Shown here: positions 16,103 to 24,740 of the stretch, in pieces
Layout of the letters: the number at the start of each line of letters is the position of its first letter
How positions within the stretch are numbered: the first letter of the stretch is position 1
Source of the DNA: Anaerococcus sp.
GTDB lineage: Bacteria; Bacillota; Clostridia; Tissierellales; Peptoniphilaceae
Assembly: GCF_030825785.1 (NCBI RefSeq)
Contig: NZ_JAPJPG010000001.1
Coordinates: 8,624 to 72,623, forward strand
Reading direction: 5' to 3'
Length of the DNA: 64,000 nt
Translations under genes and position numbers: made by a program
Notes under the pieces: generated by a model
Told to the model about the DNA's origin: nothing
Seen by the model: the letters and a program-made list of their open reading frames with translations, nothing else
The model's database searches: none

Positions 16103-17368
16103 TTACTGATTAATTAGATTTAATTTTCTAAGAAGGCTCATAAAGGCAGAAAGTACAACCGCTACAACTGAGGCTAGGACCATTCCCTGTAGCTCTATTG
16201 CTCCAAACTTTAAAGAAAGTCCTGAAAGACCTGCTATAAATATTACTGATGTCAAAACTAGGTTAGAAGATTTAGAATAATCTACCTTCTGATCTACCAA
16301 TAGTCTTATACCGCTTGTACCTATCATTCCATAAAGTAAGAAGGTAACTCCTCCTATTACATTTCCTGGAATGGTCTGAATAATTGCAGCCAATGGTCCA
16401 AAGAAGGCCATAATTATCGAAATAACTGCAGCTCCCCCAATAACTTGAACTGAATACACTCCTGTGATAGCCATAACTCCGATGTTTTCTCCGTAAGTTG
16501 TAGTAGGAACACCGCCCACAAATCCTGATAGGGCTGATGAGAAATTATCGGCAAAGATTGATCTGTGTAGACCTGGCTCTTTCAACAAATCTATTCCTAT
16601 GATATTGCTTGTTACTACTTGGTGAGAAATATGCTCGCTCGTAATTACTAGGATTACTGGAAGCATAGCAAGAATTGCACTAGCTGAAAACCTAGGAGCC
16701 CTGAATTCTGGTAGAGTAAATAGGCTTACTTCTCTTACTGGAGTAAAGTCTACCATGCCAAAAAATACCGCAGCGATATAGCCTACCATAATTGAGATTA
16801 AGATTGGAATTGTTGAGAAGAAGCCCTTAAAGGCAACTGATCCAATGATTGCTGTAAATAACGTTATAAAAAAGACCAAAAAGTCCTTAGAACTTGCTGT
16901 ATCTGTCATAAGATTCGCCCCGATTGTTCCTCCTGTTACGGTATTTCCAGCAAGCTCAAAGCCTATAAGGGCAACAACCGCTCCCATAGCAGCAGGTGGA
17001 AGAAGGACATCTATCCAGCTTGTCCCAAACTTATATATAATATAAGCCAATAGGCAACCGAGAATTCCGACCACAATAAAAGCACCCTGAGCATACTGGA
17101 AACCTTCGCTTGCGATAATAGCTGTACCTGGAGCTAAAAATGCGAATGAAGAACCTAAATAAGCAGGTGCTTTTTGTTTAGTAATTAATATAAATAATAA
17201 AGTTCCAATACCATTCATCAATAATACGATACCTGGATTAATGCCAAATAAAATAGGAACTAGGACACTAGCGCCAAACATTGCAAAAGTATGTTGGATC
17301 GACAAGGGTAACAATAATTTTAATGGAACTTTTTCTTCTACTTTGTAAATTTTTTTAGAATTTTTCAT
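16103..17368 (-). CDS. uraA: Uracil permease (NCS2 family)
   Basis: The 421-residue protein imports uracil with protons and has about 14 hydrophobic segments. NCS2 motifs include PAYLGSSFAFLAPG in TM3, the substrate-site Glu in VITSEHISHQVV, and PTTTYGENIGVMAITGVYS. It is a single gene with its own near-consensus promoter. Closest in type to bacterial UraA/PyrP rather than xanthine permeases, though the base specificity is inferred. Confidence 0.92.
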   Translation of the reverse strand: MKNSKKIYKVEEKVPLKLLLPLSIQHTFAMFGASVLVPILFGINPGIVLLMNGIGTLLFILITKQKAPAYLGSSFAFLAPGTAIIASEGFQYAQGAFIVVGILGCLLAYIIYKFGTSWIDVLLPPAAMGAVVALIGFELAGNTVTGGTIGANLMTDTASSKDFLVFFITLFTAIIGSVAFKGFFSTIPILISIMVGYIAAVFFGMVDFTPVREVSLFTLPEFRAPRFSASAILAMLPVILVITSEHISHQVVTSNIIGIDLLKEPGLHRSIFADNFSSALSGFVGGVPTTTYGENIGVMAITGVYSVQVIGGAAVISIIMAFFGPLAAIIQTIPGNVIGGVTFLLYGMIGTSGIRLLVDQKVDYSKSSNLVLTSVIFIAGLSGLSLKFGAIELQGMVLASVVAVVLSAFMSLLRKLNLINQ

Positions 17369-17395
17369 AATACCTCCATAAATTTTTCACCAATT

Positions 17396-17424
17396 ATCAT
17401 AGCAAAATAAAGGGAGCTTGTCAA
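17396..17424 (-). promoter_or_regulatory. uraA promoter
   Basis: Perfect TTGACA (17424-17419), 17-bp spacer and TATGAT (17401-17396). The 5' leader is only ~25 nt with ggaggt near the start, so no PyrR attenuator is present. Confidence 0.8.
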
Positions 17425-17450
17425 ACTCAATCATTAAAATAAATTTCTAT

Positions 17451-17970
17451 CTAATTTATCTTTTTTTCACAAATTAAATCGACTATATTATTTTCCACGC
17501 CAATAATTCTAAAACCACAATCCCTATGAATTTTGTATGCATACAATCTAGTTTTCTCAAAATCATTATGTAGGGTCTTTATGTTTTCAAAGGAAAAAGC
17601 CTTATCGATTAAAAGTTTAAGACCAGCCTTACCGTAACCATGTACCCTATACTCATTTTTAATTACAATACCTATATCCCTGGTAAGAAATCCTAAGCTT
17701 GAAGGATGAAAATTTACATCACCTACAAATGCTTTTAAGTCTTCATCATAGATATAGGCGTAAAAATAATCAACTGGATTAAAAAAAATAAATATCATAC
17801 CGACTTCTCCGAAAGCTTCTATCGTAAATTATGCAGCCTGTAGTCTTATCGTATCCAGCAAATGGCAGGTCATATCCTTTGTTGTAAGCCATAGTAAAGG
17901 GATCATTTAATAGAATTTTAGCAAAATCTAATTCATTTTCTTTCGGTATATATAATTTTATATTTTTCAT
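17451..17970 (-). pseudogene. GNAT N-acetyltransferase broken by one frameshift
   Basis: Two overlapping frames encode one GNAT enzyme. Frame one (from ATG at 17970) gives MKNIKLYIPKENELDF through GYDKTTGCIIYD, then runs out of homology and stops. Frame two resumes as EAFGEVGMIFIFFNPVDYFYAYIYDEDLKAFVGDVNFH and contains the acetyl-CoA segment EYRVHGYGKAGLKLLIDKAF. The switch lies near 17810-17830 and would be repaired by a 1-nt change. The second half could restart at its own ATG (17798) but lacks the N-terminal strand. The start overlaps the methyltransferase stop. It is either a real inactivation or a sequencing error. Confidence 0.8.
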
Positions 17971-18770
17971 TTTTTGTTCTCACACACAAAAAGTAAGTGG
18001 TTACTAGCTCCTAGTGTTTCTGGATTTTTGCAATTATTAAGGTGGAAAGCTAGATAGTTATCAAATGATTCCTCTGTCATTTCTTCCAATTTTTGACTTA
18101 AAATCTCGGAAAAGCCATCGCTTGCAACTATTTCTTTTATAGTTAAGCCTGATTTTTCAATCATTTCTTTTGCTTCCTTTAATTTGAAAAATACAAAAGG
18201 CCTATCTATTAATCTTTGTTTCTCACTAATATATGAATCACTTGAAAAAATATTTGTGTTGTAGTTAATAGTTTCGCTTATTAGGACTGTGTCATGATTT
18301 ATAAAAGATATTAATATATAACCATCATCTTTGCACACTCTTTTTGCCTGTCTAAGCACGTCCCTTCTGTCTTCTTCCTTGGATAGGTGATACATTGGCC
18401 CAAATAAAAGCACTATATCAAAATAATTTGATTCTAGATCTTTTAAGTCAAAAGAGGACTTATTATAGACTTTTATGTTGACAAAGGCTTTTGACTTAGA
18501 CTCTAAAAGTTTGAAATTTGAAGATGATGGCTCAAAGGCTACTATCTCACAAGCTTTTTGACCTAGTGGAAGGCTATAGGCTCCAGTTCCAGCACCAACA
18601 TCAAGGATTTTTGAGTCTGAACTAATTAGTTTTTCTATTTCTGTTAAAGTAGTTATTTTTTCTACAAGACCAGTTATTGATTTAAGACGTTTATCTTCAT
18701 CAAATACCTTATATAATTCTTCGTTCCTATCTAAGTCGTTATCAATTTTTAAAATCTCGCTCATATCCAT
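17967..18770 (-). CDS. Class I SAM-dependent methyltransferase
   Basis: The 267-residue protein has the SAM-binding motif ILDVGAGTGAYSLPLG at about residue 57, a post-I acidic residue in IVAFEPSSSNF, and FDIVLLFGPMYHLSKEEDR as motif IV. This combination is common in small-molecule methyltransferases (UbiE/Methyltransf_11 and related). It overlaps the broken GNAT gene by 4 bp, a frequent pairing in Firmicutes. Substrate unknown. Confidence 0.85.
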   Translation of the reverse strand: MDMSEILKIDNDLDRNEELYKVFDEDKRLKSITGLVEKITTLTEIEKLISSDSKILDVGAGTGAYSLPLGQKACEIVAFEPSSSNFKLLESKSKAFVNIKVYNKSSFDLKDLESNYFDIVLLFGPMYHLSKEEDRRDVLRQAKRVCKDDGYILISFINHDTVLISETINYNTNIFSSDSYISEKQRLIDRPFVFFKLKEAKEMIEKSGLTIKEIVASDGFSEILSQKLEEMTEESFDNYLAFHLNNCKNPETLGASNHLLFVCENKK

Positions 18771-18932
18771 ATTATAACTCCTTTAAAATTAATGTACCTT
18801 GTTAAAATATTTATTCTATATTATATGTAAATATACTTAATCAAAAAATGTAAAACTTTCTTCATAGGTAAATTAAGAGTTGGAAACTATTTTCTAACGA
18901 ACCTAAATATTTTAAAATTAAAGGATAAAATA

Positions 18933-19070
18933 TATAATATCATTAATAGAAGCAAGCTCTTCAATCTCCAAAAAAGCCCTTGACTAAACTTCAAGGAAAT
19001 GTAGAGTATGAATCTTCATGAGATTCAAGACAAAAAAGGCAGTAGGTGCGAACTACTGCCTTGTCTTTTA
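18933..19070 (+). ncRNA. Candidate structured RNA with three hairpins
   Basis: In a gene-free stretch a TATAAT box (18933-18938) precedes three consecutive perfect hairpins. They are ccttga/tcaagg (18978-18996), tgaatct/agattca (19009-19027) and aaggcagtag/ctactgcctt (19036-19062), the last followed by ttgtctttt. This is the layout of a ~125-nt small RNA with a terminal terminator. The -35 is poor. The third hairpin has an even better T-tract on the minus strand (ttttttgtctt), so it might instead be a leftward terminator. No ORF here. Confidence 0.35.
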
Positions 19071-19119
19071 CTTGTTTTTGATTTTTCCACCTATAATCTA
19101 ATGATATATTTCCTAAATA

Positions 19120-19158
19120 AAAAATCGACAAATCTCATTTTAGTGGATTTGCCGATTT
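19120..19158 (-). terminator. Terminator of the small membrane gene
   Basis: On the minus strand atcggcaaatc / gatttgtcgat pair and are followed by ttttttattt. Confidence 0.8.
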
Positions 19159-19178
19159 CAAAAGCCTTGTAGGCTACA

Positions 19179-19373
19179 TTACAAAAGGTCTTCGCCTTTT
19201 ACTGCATCTATTATTTCGTCTTTTATATCGTCTACCTTATCTCTAACTTCGTCGATTTTGTTGTTGTTTTTGAGGTATAGATAAGCTCCTACCGCTGTTG
19301 CAGCAGCTGTAAATAGAACTTTTCCTACTGTATTTTCTTCTTTTCTGCCTCTATTGTTTTTATAATCAAACAT
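19179..19373 (-). CDS. Small single-helix membrane protein (YtxH-like)
   Basis: The 64-residue protein has a basic N-terminus (MFDYKNNRGRKEEN), one short hydrophobic segment (VLFTAAATAVGAYLYL) and an amphipathic charged helix (KIDEVRDKVDDIKDEIIDAV). This resembles YtxH/stress-associated membrane proteins. A gaggcag ribosome site lies upstream. It is flanked by a terminator, so it is a real single-gene unit. Function unknown. Confidence 0.7.
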   Translation of the reverse strand: MFDYKNNRGRKEENTVGKVLFTAAATAVGAYLYLKNNNKIDEVRDKVDDIKDEIIDAVKGEDLL

Positions 19374-19515
19374 TTCTGCCTCTTTCTTTAATTTTCAAAA
19401 GAGTAGATTTTCTACCCTAGTTGGCCTTTCTTTCTATATCTTGATTATACTTTCCATATTATTGATTTTCAAATTAGTTTTTATTAATTTATATGTTTTT
19501 ATTTTTAATTTATCT

Positions 19516-20721
19516 TTAATCTTCTCTTACAAGTGGCATGGACATACACCTTGGTCCTCCCCTACCCACAGTTAGGGTTGATGAGTCAAGCTTTATTACT
19601 TCTATGCCATTTAGCTCGAGCATTTGATTGGTTACGGTGTTTCTCTTATAAACAATTACCTTACCTGGAGCAATAGCTAGTGTATTTGATCCATCTGTCC
19701 ATTGTTCCCTAAGGGCTGCTATTGGATCTCCGCCACCACATGGAAGTAGCTTTATTTCATCTAGCTTTAAGGCATCTTTTAAAAGGTCGTCTAAGGATTT
19801 TTCTATTATCTCTTCTGCAATCTTATCATCTTTTTTACTAAATTTAATAGCATGGAAGGTAGAAATTATCCCAGGATGGTAGGTGAAGGTGTCATAATCG
19901 ATTTGAGTAAAGACAGTATCAAGGTGCATGTAGGCTCTTTCGTTAGGGATATTTATGGCGATAATCTCTTCTATCTTTGCCTCATCATCGAATAAGATAT
20001 GGTGGGCAAGATCCTTGATAGCCGCGAGCTGAGTTCTTTGGCTAATTCCAATCATCAAGAGTTTTTCGTTGATATTTAGTATATCGCCGCCTTCGATATG
20101 GTATTTCTTTCCCCTACCATAATAGTTTTTCGTCCCCTTGTAATCCTTGTGGTGGTTAAATATGTAGTCAGCATATATTGTCTCTCTCGATCTTGTAACT
20201 GAATACATGGTGTTGATGGATACTCCCTTTCCTATTGTGGAGAAGGGATCTCTAGTAAAGTAAAGGTTTGGCATGGGATTTATGGCGGTGTATTTATAGT
20301 CAAATAGGACGTGGTCGTTTTTTATTCCTAACTCATTAAGGGTAAGGCCTGCCATAGTTTTTTGGACGAATTCTTTCTCGTCTTTGATAGAAGCTAAGAG
20401 CTTTCTCGCCTCACTAAGGACTAGATCATCTTCTATATCTGCCTCTTTTAGGTATTGGTCAAGGAATTTTTCTTTGAGGTCCTTATTATCTTTGAGAGTC
20501 TCTGCCATCAAGTCTTCAAGATAAACTACCTCTACTCCCTCATTTCTAAAAATTTTTGCAAATTCATCGTGCTCTTCCTTGGCCTTATCCAGGTCCGGTA
20601 TGTCATCAAAGAGTAACTCGTCCAAGGCATTTGGTGTAAGATTTAGAAGTTCATTGCCTGGCCTATGTACGAGGACCTTCTTGAGTTTGTTGATTTCGTT
20701 ATTTACGTTGATATTGTTCAT
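19516..20721 (-). CDS. arcA: Arginine deiminase
   Basis: This enzyme hydrolyses arginine to citrulline and ammonia, the first step of the arginine deiminase pathway. The 401-residue protein has the guanidino-group modifying fold with MPNLYFTRDPF, a substrate/active-site loop HLDTVFTQID and the nucleophilic Cys392 in GGPRCMSMPL. No arcB, arcC or arcD lies alongside, so either those genes are elsewhere or the enzyme works for ammonia production alone. The leader upstream contains a terminator (see separate entry). Confidence 0.95.
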   Translation of the reverse strand: MNNINVNNEINKLKKVLVHRPGNELLNLTPNALDELLFDDIPDLDKAKEEHDEFAKIFRNEGVEVVYLEDLMAETLKDNKDLKEKFLDQYLKEADIEDDLVLSEARKLLASIKDEKEFVQKTMAGLTLNELGIKNDHVLFDYKYTAINPMPNLYFTRDPFSTIGKGVSINTMYSVTRSRETIYADYIFNHHKDYKGTKNYYGRGKKYHIEGGDILNINEKLLMIGISQRTQLAAIKDLAHHILFDDEAKIEEIIAINIPNERAYMHLDTVFTQIDYDTFTYHPGIISTFHAIKFSKKDDKIAEEIIEKSLDDLLKDALKLDEIKLLPCGGGDPIAALREQWTDGSNTLAIAPGKVIVYKRNTVTNQMLELNGIEVIKLDSSTLTVGRGGPRCMSMPLVRED

Positions 20722-20742
20722 AATTTCTCCTTAAATATCCTT

Positions 20743-20825
20743 AAAAAAAAGGCAGTTTCTTTCTCAAAAAACTACCTATAATCAATTAGCTCCGCCAACA
20801 TCTTTAATTTTATATCTTAATTATA
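20743..20825 (-). promoter_or_regulatory. arcA leader with promoter, mini-ORF and terminator
   Basis: A TATAAT box (20825-20820) gives a start near 20813 and a ~92-nt leader. It contains an intrinsic terminator: ggtagttt (20776-20769) pairs with aaactgcc (20758-20751), where the G-U pair forms only in the minus RNA, followed by eight T residues (20750-20743). A nine-codon frame MLAELIDYR (20801-20772) ends with an Arg codon, and its stop overlaps the 5' arm of the terminator. Its ribosome site is weak (aaag). Attenuation coupled to translation is possible but unproven. Confidence 0.5.
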
Positions 20826-20929
20826 CCAAAAATTTCAGCGAAAGAAAAGCTTACCATTGCTTAACTTGCAAACTTAAGTAAGTTACATATAATATAAATT
20901 AGATATTTTTAATGTTAGGAGGGAAACTA

Positions 20930-22057
20930 ATGAAAAAATTTAATATAGCATCTCTTATGCTTGCGACAGCTTTAGTCCTAAGCGCATGTGCAAACACATC
21001 TGACAAGGAAGCTGACAAGAAAGAAGATACTAAGGTAGAAGAACCTGCCGAAAACAAAGACGATAAGGCTACTGATAACAAAGAAGAAGCCGACAAGGAA
21101 GAAAAGGTTGAAGAAGTTAAACCAGAAAATGCTGAACAAGCTGAAGGCAATGTAATTCTTCACAGAGGATATCCAAAAAGCGAAGGAGCAAGATCATTCC
21201 CACGTATAGTTGTTGCAACAAGCGGAGATAAGATTGTCGACGTATCCATAGACGAATACCAATACGCTGGCGCCGATAAGGGTTATGAAGCTACACCAAA
21301 TTCTGATAAGGGATTTGGAGAAGGAACTGCTGAAGGTAAAGTCCTTATCTCAAAGATGGATAACGAAGAGCAATACTCATCAGAAATGAAAGAAGCAGGA
21401 TCTCCTACAAGTCTTAAGGAAACTTACGAAGGAATATCTGAATTCGTAAAGGGTAAGACAATCGAAGAAGTTGAAACATTCCTAAAAGACAATAGTGAAG
21501 ACGAAATAATCGAAGCTGTAACAGGAGCAACATTTAAGTCAACTCCTGCCCTACTAAACTACGTAACTGCAGTTGCAAGAGATAATCAATTCGTATCTGT
21601 AGGACATGCAGAAAATCCTGAAGAAATCACATTCAAGGCTATTACAGGTGCTCCTCACGGAGAAAAATCATTCGCTGATTGCGTTCTAGCTATGGAAGGC
21701 GATAAGATCATTGCAGCAAGCTTCGACGAATTCCAATACATGGAAGATGCTGAAGGAATCACAAATGCAGAAGATGAATTCACTCAAGGCTATGCTGATA
21801 GCAATAAGGCTCTAGTTTCTAAACTTGAAAACAACGATAAATACTCTTCTTTAATGACAGAAAAAGCTCAATCAACAGTTTCAATCAAGGACAACTTTGA
21901 AGCAATCGAAAAATTCGTTGCTGGAAAAACTGCAGCAGAAATTGAAGAAGCTATCGCAGCTAAGAACGAAGACGGAACAATTGATTCTGTAACAGGAGCA
22001 ACTCTAAAAGATACAGCAAACTACCTACAACTTATTGTAGATGCTGCAAATAAATAA
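20930..22057 (+). CDS. Lipoprotein with two FMN-binding domains (PplA-like)
   Basis: The 375-residue protein has a lipobox LSAC with Cys20, a long K/E/D-rich tether (to about residue 70) and two tandem FMN_bind-type domains. Each domain closes with the flavinylation-type motif VTGAT (about residues 196-200 and 353-357). ApbE-type transferases attach FMN covalently to the Thr of such motifs. Two-domain lipoproteins of this type (PplA of Listeria) carry electrons from the membrane to extracellular acceptors, so a similar role is inferred. The ATG at 20930 follows aggaggg and is preferred over the ATG at 20912. It is a single gene with a terminator; no apbE or ndh2 neighbour here. Confidence 0.82.
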   Translation: MKKFNIASLMLATALVLSACANTSDKEADKKEDTKVEEPAENKDDKATDNKEEADKEEKVEEVKPENAEQAEGNVILHRGYPKSEGARSFPRIVVATSGDKIVDVSIDEYQYAGADKGYEATPNSDKGFGEGTAEGKVLISKMDNEEQYSSEMKEAGSPTSLKETYEGISEFVKGKTIEEVETFLKDNSEDEIIEAVTGATFKSTPALLNYVTAVARDNQFVSVGHAENPEEITFKAITGAPHGEKSFADCVLAMEGDKIIAASFDEFQYMEDAEGITNAEDEFTQGYADSNKALVSKLENNDKYSSLMTEKAQSTVSIKDNFEAIEKFVAGKTAAEIEEAIAAKNEDGTIDSVTGATLKDTANYLQLIVDAANK

Positions 22058-22065
22058 GTCTATTA

Positions 22066-22097
22066 AAGTCAAGGGCACATATGCCTTTGGCTTTTTT
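22066..22097 (+). terminator. Intrinsic terminator
   Basis: aagtcaagggca / tgcctttggctt with a short loop, then a T6 tract. Confidence 0.85.
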
Positions 22098-22252
22098 GCT
22101 TGCAAATTTTTATTATAGAAAAGTGTTTTGTTTTTATAATTTTTAAATATAAGCAAATTGATATCTCGTATTACTTTAATCTTAATTCGCTCCTACTTTC
22201 TACGATGATTAAGTATCCTACAAATAGGTTATAATCTATATAGGAGGCTTTT

Positions 22253-22507
22253 ATGAATATTTCTGATGAAAATCTATATACTATGTCTGAGGCTAATTCT
22301 AATTTTTCGAAAATAACTAGGGCAGCTGATGGAAACGGTTATGCTGCAATTATCAAAAATAGCAAGATATCTTATGTCCTACTCCCCTATGATAAGGTAA
22401 AGACAGAAGAAATTCTAAGGGACGAGGATATGGAAGAAGTTGCGAGAAGACTTATTGAAAAGATAAAAGACGAATATAATATCCAGCTTAAACTAGATAT
22501 TGAGTAA
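22253..22507 (+). CDS. Phd/YefM-type antitoxin, orphan
   Basis: The 84-residue protein has the Phd/YefM fold pattern: MSEANSNFSKITRAADGNGYAAIIKNSKISYVLLPYDK, a DNA-binding and dimerisation domain, with an acidic helical tail that normally neutralises a RelE/YoeB or Doc toxin. Ribosome site aggagg. No toxin ORF follows; a terminator begins 2 bp after the stop. It may be a solitary regulator or have lost its toxin. Confidence 0.8.
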   Translation: MNISDENLYTMSEANSNFSKITRAADGNGYAAIIKNSKISYVLLPYDKVKTEEILRDEDMEEVARRLIEKIKDEYNIQLKLDIE

Positions 22508-22508
22508 A

Positions 22509-22546
22509 GAAAAACAGGCAAGATTCTTAATTCTCGCCTGTTTTTC
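22509..22546. terminator. Bidirectional terminator
   Basis: aaaacaggc / gcctgttttt stem between the converging antitoxin and ABC-importer genes. Confidence 0.88.
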
Positions 22547-22552
22547 TTAAAC

Positions 22553-23872
22553 TTATTGAGCTTCGAAGTCTGCCTTAAATTGTGGTGCGAAAGCTTCAAG
22601 CTCTGCCTTAACGTCTGCATTTGGATTTGAAAGTATACTTTCAAGTAAGCTTGCTACGTCGTTGTAGGCTTGTTGGCTTCCTGGAACAAGTGGTCTAGAG
22701 AATAACTTCTCACTTGCATCATCTAGGATTGGAGCAATCTTAGAATCAGAAGATTTGTACTTATCATCTGTTACAGCAGATTTTCTAGCTGGCATGTAGC
22801 CTGTTGCTAGAGCGAAGTCGATTTGGCTATCCTTGCTAGATAGGTATTTGATATAATCAAAAGCTGCTTTCTTTTCTTCATCGCTTGCCTTATCAAACAT
22901 ATAGATATTTGTACCTTGTTGGAAGGCTTTTTCTGCTGGATAAGGAGCTGCTTCGTATTCGAACTTACCGTCTACTCCTTCTTTAACATAAACTTCACCA
23001 GCATTTGAACCAATGTAGGCTCCTGCTTGCTCGTTAGCAAATGGACCTGACATATATTGGTCTGTTCCAGCGATTCTGAAGTAACCTTCTTTAATTCCTT
23101 CTAGATAATACTCAACTGCTTCTACGGACTCAGGTCCAGCTACATCTAGATCTTTATCAAAATCTATGCCCTTGTTTTTAAGATAAGTGATGTAGAAGTT
23201 TGATAGAGAGTCGAAACCAACTCCTGGTATTCCTTTTTCTTCGTAGATTTTCTTTGATACTTCCTTAAGCTCTTCGTAGTTTGTTGGAACCATAAGTCCT
23301 AGTTCATCGAAGAGGTCTTTGTTGTACCAAAATACTTCTGTTGACTTGTTAAATGGAAGTCCTTCGATCTTGCCATCATGTTCGATTTCATCCCTTATAC
23401 CTGGGAATATGTCATCGTAATCGTCCATACCATCTTTTACATAATCTGTAAGATTTGCTATCATATCAGCATCTTTGAATTGAAGCATCCAGTCAGGATA
23501 AGCTTGAGTTATTGTTGGAAGCTCCTTTGGTGATTGCATTGATGCAACGAGGATTTGGTTTAAGTCTCCGTATTTTCCTTGGCCTTGAAGAGTTACCTTG
23601 ATATTTGGGTTTTCTTCTTCAAATTTCTTAGTCAAATCTTCAAGAGCTTCGCCTTGGCCTCCACCCATAGCATGCCAGAATACTATTTCTGTTTCACCTT
23701 CTGACTTATCTTCTTCTTTTCCTTCTTCCTTCTTGTCATCTTTAGCTTGATCAGCACTTTCTTCAACCTTGCTGTCTGCCTTTTCTTCACTTGCTTCTTC
23801 ATTAGATCCGCATGCTGTGAATACTCCTAGTGACAAAACTAGAGCCATTAACAACGATAATTTCTTTTTCAT
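22553..23872 (-). CDS. ABC transporter substrate-binding lipoprotein (UgpB-like)
   Basis: The 439-residue extracellular binding protein belongs to the sugar/glycerol-3-phosphate class. Lipobox FTAC with Cys21 is followed by a K/E/D-rich tether to about residue 50. The mature start EIVFWHAMGGGQGEALEDLTKKFEEENP and the later QGTNIYMF...YIKYLSS resemble UgpB. The frame extends to 23950, but the ATG at 23872, preceded by aaggag, begins the signal peptide and is preferred. It is the last gene of a four-gene importer; ligand assignment to glycerol-3-phosphate or a phosphodiester is inferred. Confidence 0.88.
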   Translation of the reverse strand: MKKKLSLLMALVLSLGVFTACGSNEEASEEKADSKVEESADQAKDDKKEEGKEEDKSEGETEIVFWHAMGGGQGEALEDLTKKFEEENPNIKVTLQGQGKYGDLNQILVASMQSPKELPTITQAYPDWMLQFKDADMIANLTDYVKDGMDDYDDIFPGIRDEIEHDGKIEGLPFNKSTEVFWYNKDLFDELGLMVPTNYEELKEVSKKIYEEKGIPGVGFDSLSNFYITYLKNKGIDFDKDLDVAGPESVEAVEYYLEGIKEGYFRIAGTDQYMSGPFANEQAGAYIGSNAGEVYVKEGVDGKFEYEAAPYPAEKAFQQGTNIYMFDKASDEEKKAAFDYIKYLSSKDSQIDFALATGYMPARKSAVTDDKYKSSDSKIAPILDDASEKLFSRPLVPGSQQAYNDVASLLESILSNPNADVKAELEAFAPQFKADFEAQ

Positions 23873-23921
23873 AAAATCTCCTTTGTTATATTTTCCTTCA
23901 CTAATATTATATACCCTTTTT

Positions 23922-24740
23922 CTATCTTTTGATACCCCCGTAGGAAACACCGCTTAAGATTTGTTTTCTAAAGAGGAAATATAATATTAAAATTGGCATT
24001 ATAGTAATAGTACTTGCTGCCATTTGAAGGTGAATTAACTGGCCTGCTTCAGTAGCGAAGGCTGATAGACCATTTGATATAAGTCGCATCTCTGTGGTAT
24101 TTGTAACAAGGATTGGCCACAAGAAGGAGTTCCATCCTGTAATAAAGTTTAAGAGCCCTATGGTAAAGAGATTTGACTTGCTCATAGGAATCATTACTTT
24201 TCTAATAAACTCAAAGTCACTTGCCCCATCGACCTTAGCTGCCTTGTAGAAATCCATCGGAATAGATTTGAGAAATTCCTTTAAGTAAAAGATATAAAAT
24301 ACTGATGCCAAAAAAGGAATTATAAGGGCAGTATAAGTATCTATGAGTCCTAATCTTGCAATTGTTGAAAAGTTAGTAAAGATTATAATCTCAAAAGGAA
24401 TCATTAGGAGCGATAGCATGAAGGCTTCTAGGAGTTTTTTGTATTTGAAATTACAAAAATTTAGGGCAAAGGCCGCAAGGGTTGTAGTTATCAAAGTAAC
24501 TATGGTATTGGTCAAAGATACAAAAACTGTATTTAGAAAATACCTCCCAAAAGGAGCAACCTTCATAGCCTCGATGTAATTTGAAAATATTGGCTTTTGT
24601 GGAAGAAGCTTAGGCGGAATGCTCGTTACTTCTTGAAAGCTCATTAGCGATGATGAAATCATATAAAGAAATGGAAATACTGTAATAATCGCCATGATTA
24701 CAACAAAAATATATCCAATTATTCTTAAAACTTTTTGCAT
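23922..24740 (-). CDS. ABC sugar/G3P transporter permease (UgpE-like)
   Basis: The 272-residue MalG/UgpE-type permease has six transmembrane helices and the EAA coupling loop KAAKVDGASDFEFIRKVMIPMSK. It forms the channel with the adjacent UgpA-like subunit, whose stop overlaps this start (TAATG-type, 1 bp). The terminal residues SGVSYGGIKR match the family. Confidence 0.92.
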   Translation of the reverse strand: MQKVLRIIGYIFVVIMAIITVFPFLYMISSSLMSFQEVTSIPPKLLPQKPIFSNYIEAMKVAPFGRYFLNTVFVSLTNTIVTLITTTLAAFALNFCNFKYKKLLEAFMLSLLMIPFEIIIFTNFSTIARLGLIDTYTALIIPFLASVFYIFYLKEFLKSIPMDFYKAAKVDGASDFEFIRKVMIPMSKSNLFTIGLLNFITGWNSFLWPILVTNTTEMRLISNGLSAFATEAGQLIHLQMAASTITIMPILILYFLFRKQILSGVSYGGIKR

